Assembly (NCBI GenBank): GCA_022705125.1
Contig: JAKJFB010000177.1
Span: forward strand, 1 to 6,270
Direction of reading: 5' to 3'
DNA length: 6,270 nt
Source of the DNA: Pseudomonadota bacterium
Lineage (GTDB): Bacteria > Pseudomonadota > Gammaproteobacteria > Pseudomonadales > UBA5518
Of the stretch, positions 6,257 through 6,270 are shown piece after piece (within the stretch, counting starts at the first letter, position 1; each line of letters opens with the position of its first letter). The position numbers were made by a program, and so were the translations under genes. The notes below the pieces were generated by a model that was not told the origin of the DNA, made no database searches, and saw only the letters and a list, made by a program, of their open reading frames with translations.

Positions 6257-6270
6257 TTCCTCCGCGCCGG
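6253..6270 (+). CDS. Possible start of a further gene (cut by window end)
   Basis: ATG at 6253 overlaps the sensor stop (TGA 6254-6256) as ATGA, the same junction type seen at mdlA/mdlB. Only six codons (MIPPRR) lie in the window. No good ribosome binding site precedes it, so the call rests on the overlap alone. It could be a further member of the sigma-factor operon. Confidence 0.35.

Overview
The window is GC-rich (most codons end in G or C) and densely coding, with short intergenic gaps and repeated 4-base gene overlaps. The proteins suggest a high-GC gammaproteobacterium. A PBP7-type endopeptidase (PbpG) and an MdlA/MdlB transporter pair in the enterobacterial gene order both resemble the Escherichia coli proteins as I recall them. 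I cannot assign a genus. I see no tRNA, rRNA, CRISPR array, insertion sequence or phage signature.

Layout. Positions 1-82 may hold the tail of an upstream plus-strand gene. pbpG (152-1033, +) encodes a periplasmic murein DD-endopeptidase with all three active-site motifs. It has a good ribosome binding site and a possible sigma-E-like promoter. It converges on mdlB across 74 bases that contain a perfect hairpin with a TTCG loop. mdlA and mdlB (4598 down to 1108, -) form a two-gene operon with an ATGA overlap. They encode two half-transporters of a heterodimeric ABC exporter in which one ATP site is catalytically degenerate.

A 122-bp divergent region separates mdlA from a plus-strand cassette running from 4721 to the window end. 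It holds an ECF sigma factor, a single-pass membrane protein in the usual anti-sigma position, and a Spy/CnrX-like periplasmic metal or envelope sensor. The sensor frame is interrupted by one apparent extra G near 5890-5892. A further gene may start at 6253, again with an ATGA overlap. The last three junctions all look translationally coupled.

How the genes work together (inference). The plus-strand cassette has the CnrH-CnrY-CnrX plan: a periplasmic sensor, a membrane anti-sigma factor and the sigma factor that it holds. The middle protein has no zinc-binding HxxxCxxC motif. PbpG and MdlAB are envelope functions that such a regulator could control, but the sequence gives only weak promoter hints for this. 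The points most worth checking are the frameshift, the unrecognised anti-sigma candidate and the sigma-E-like element before pbpG.
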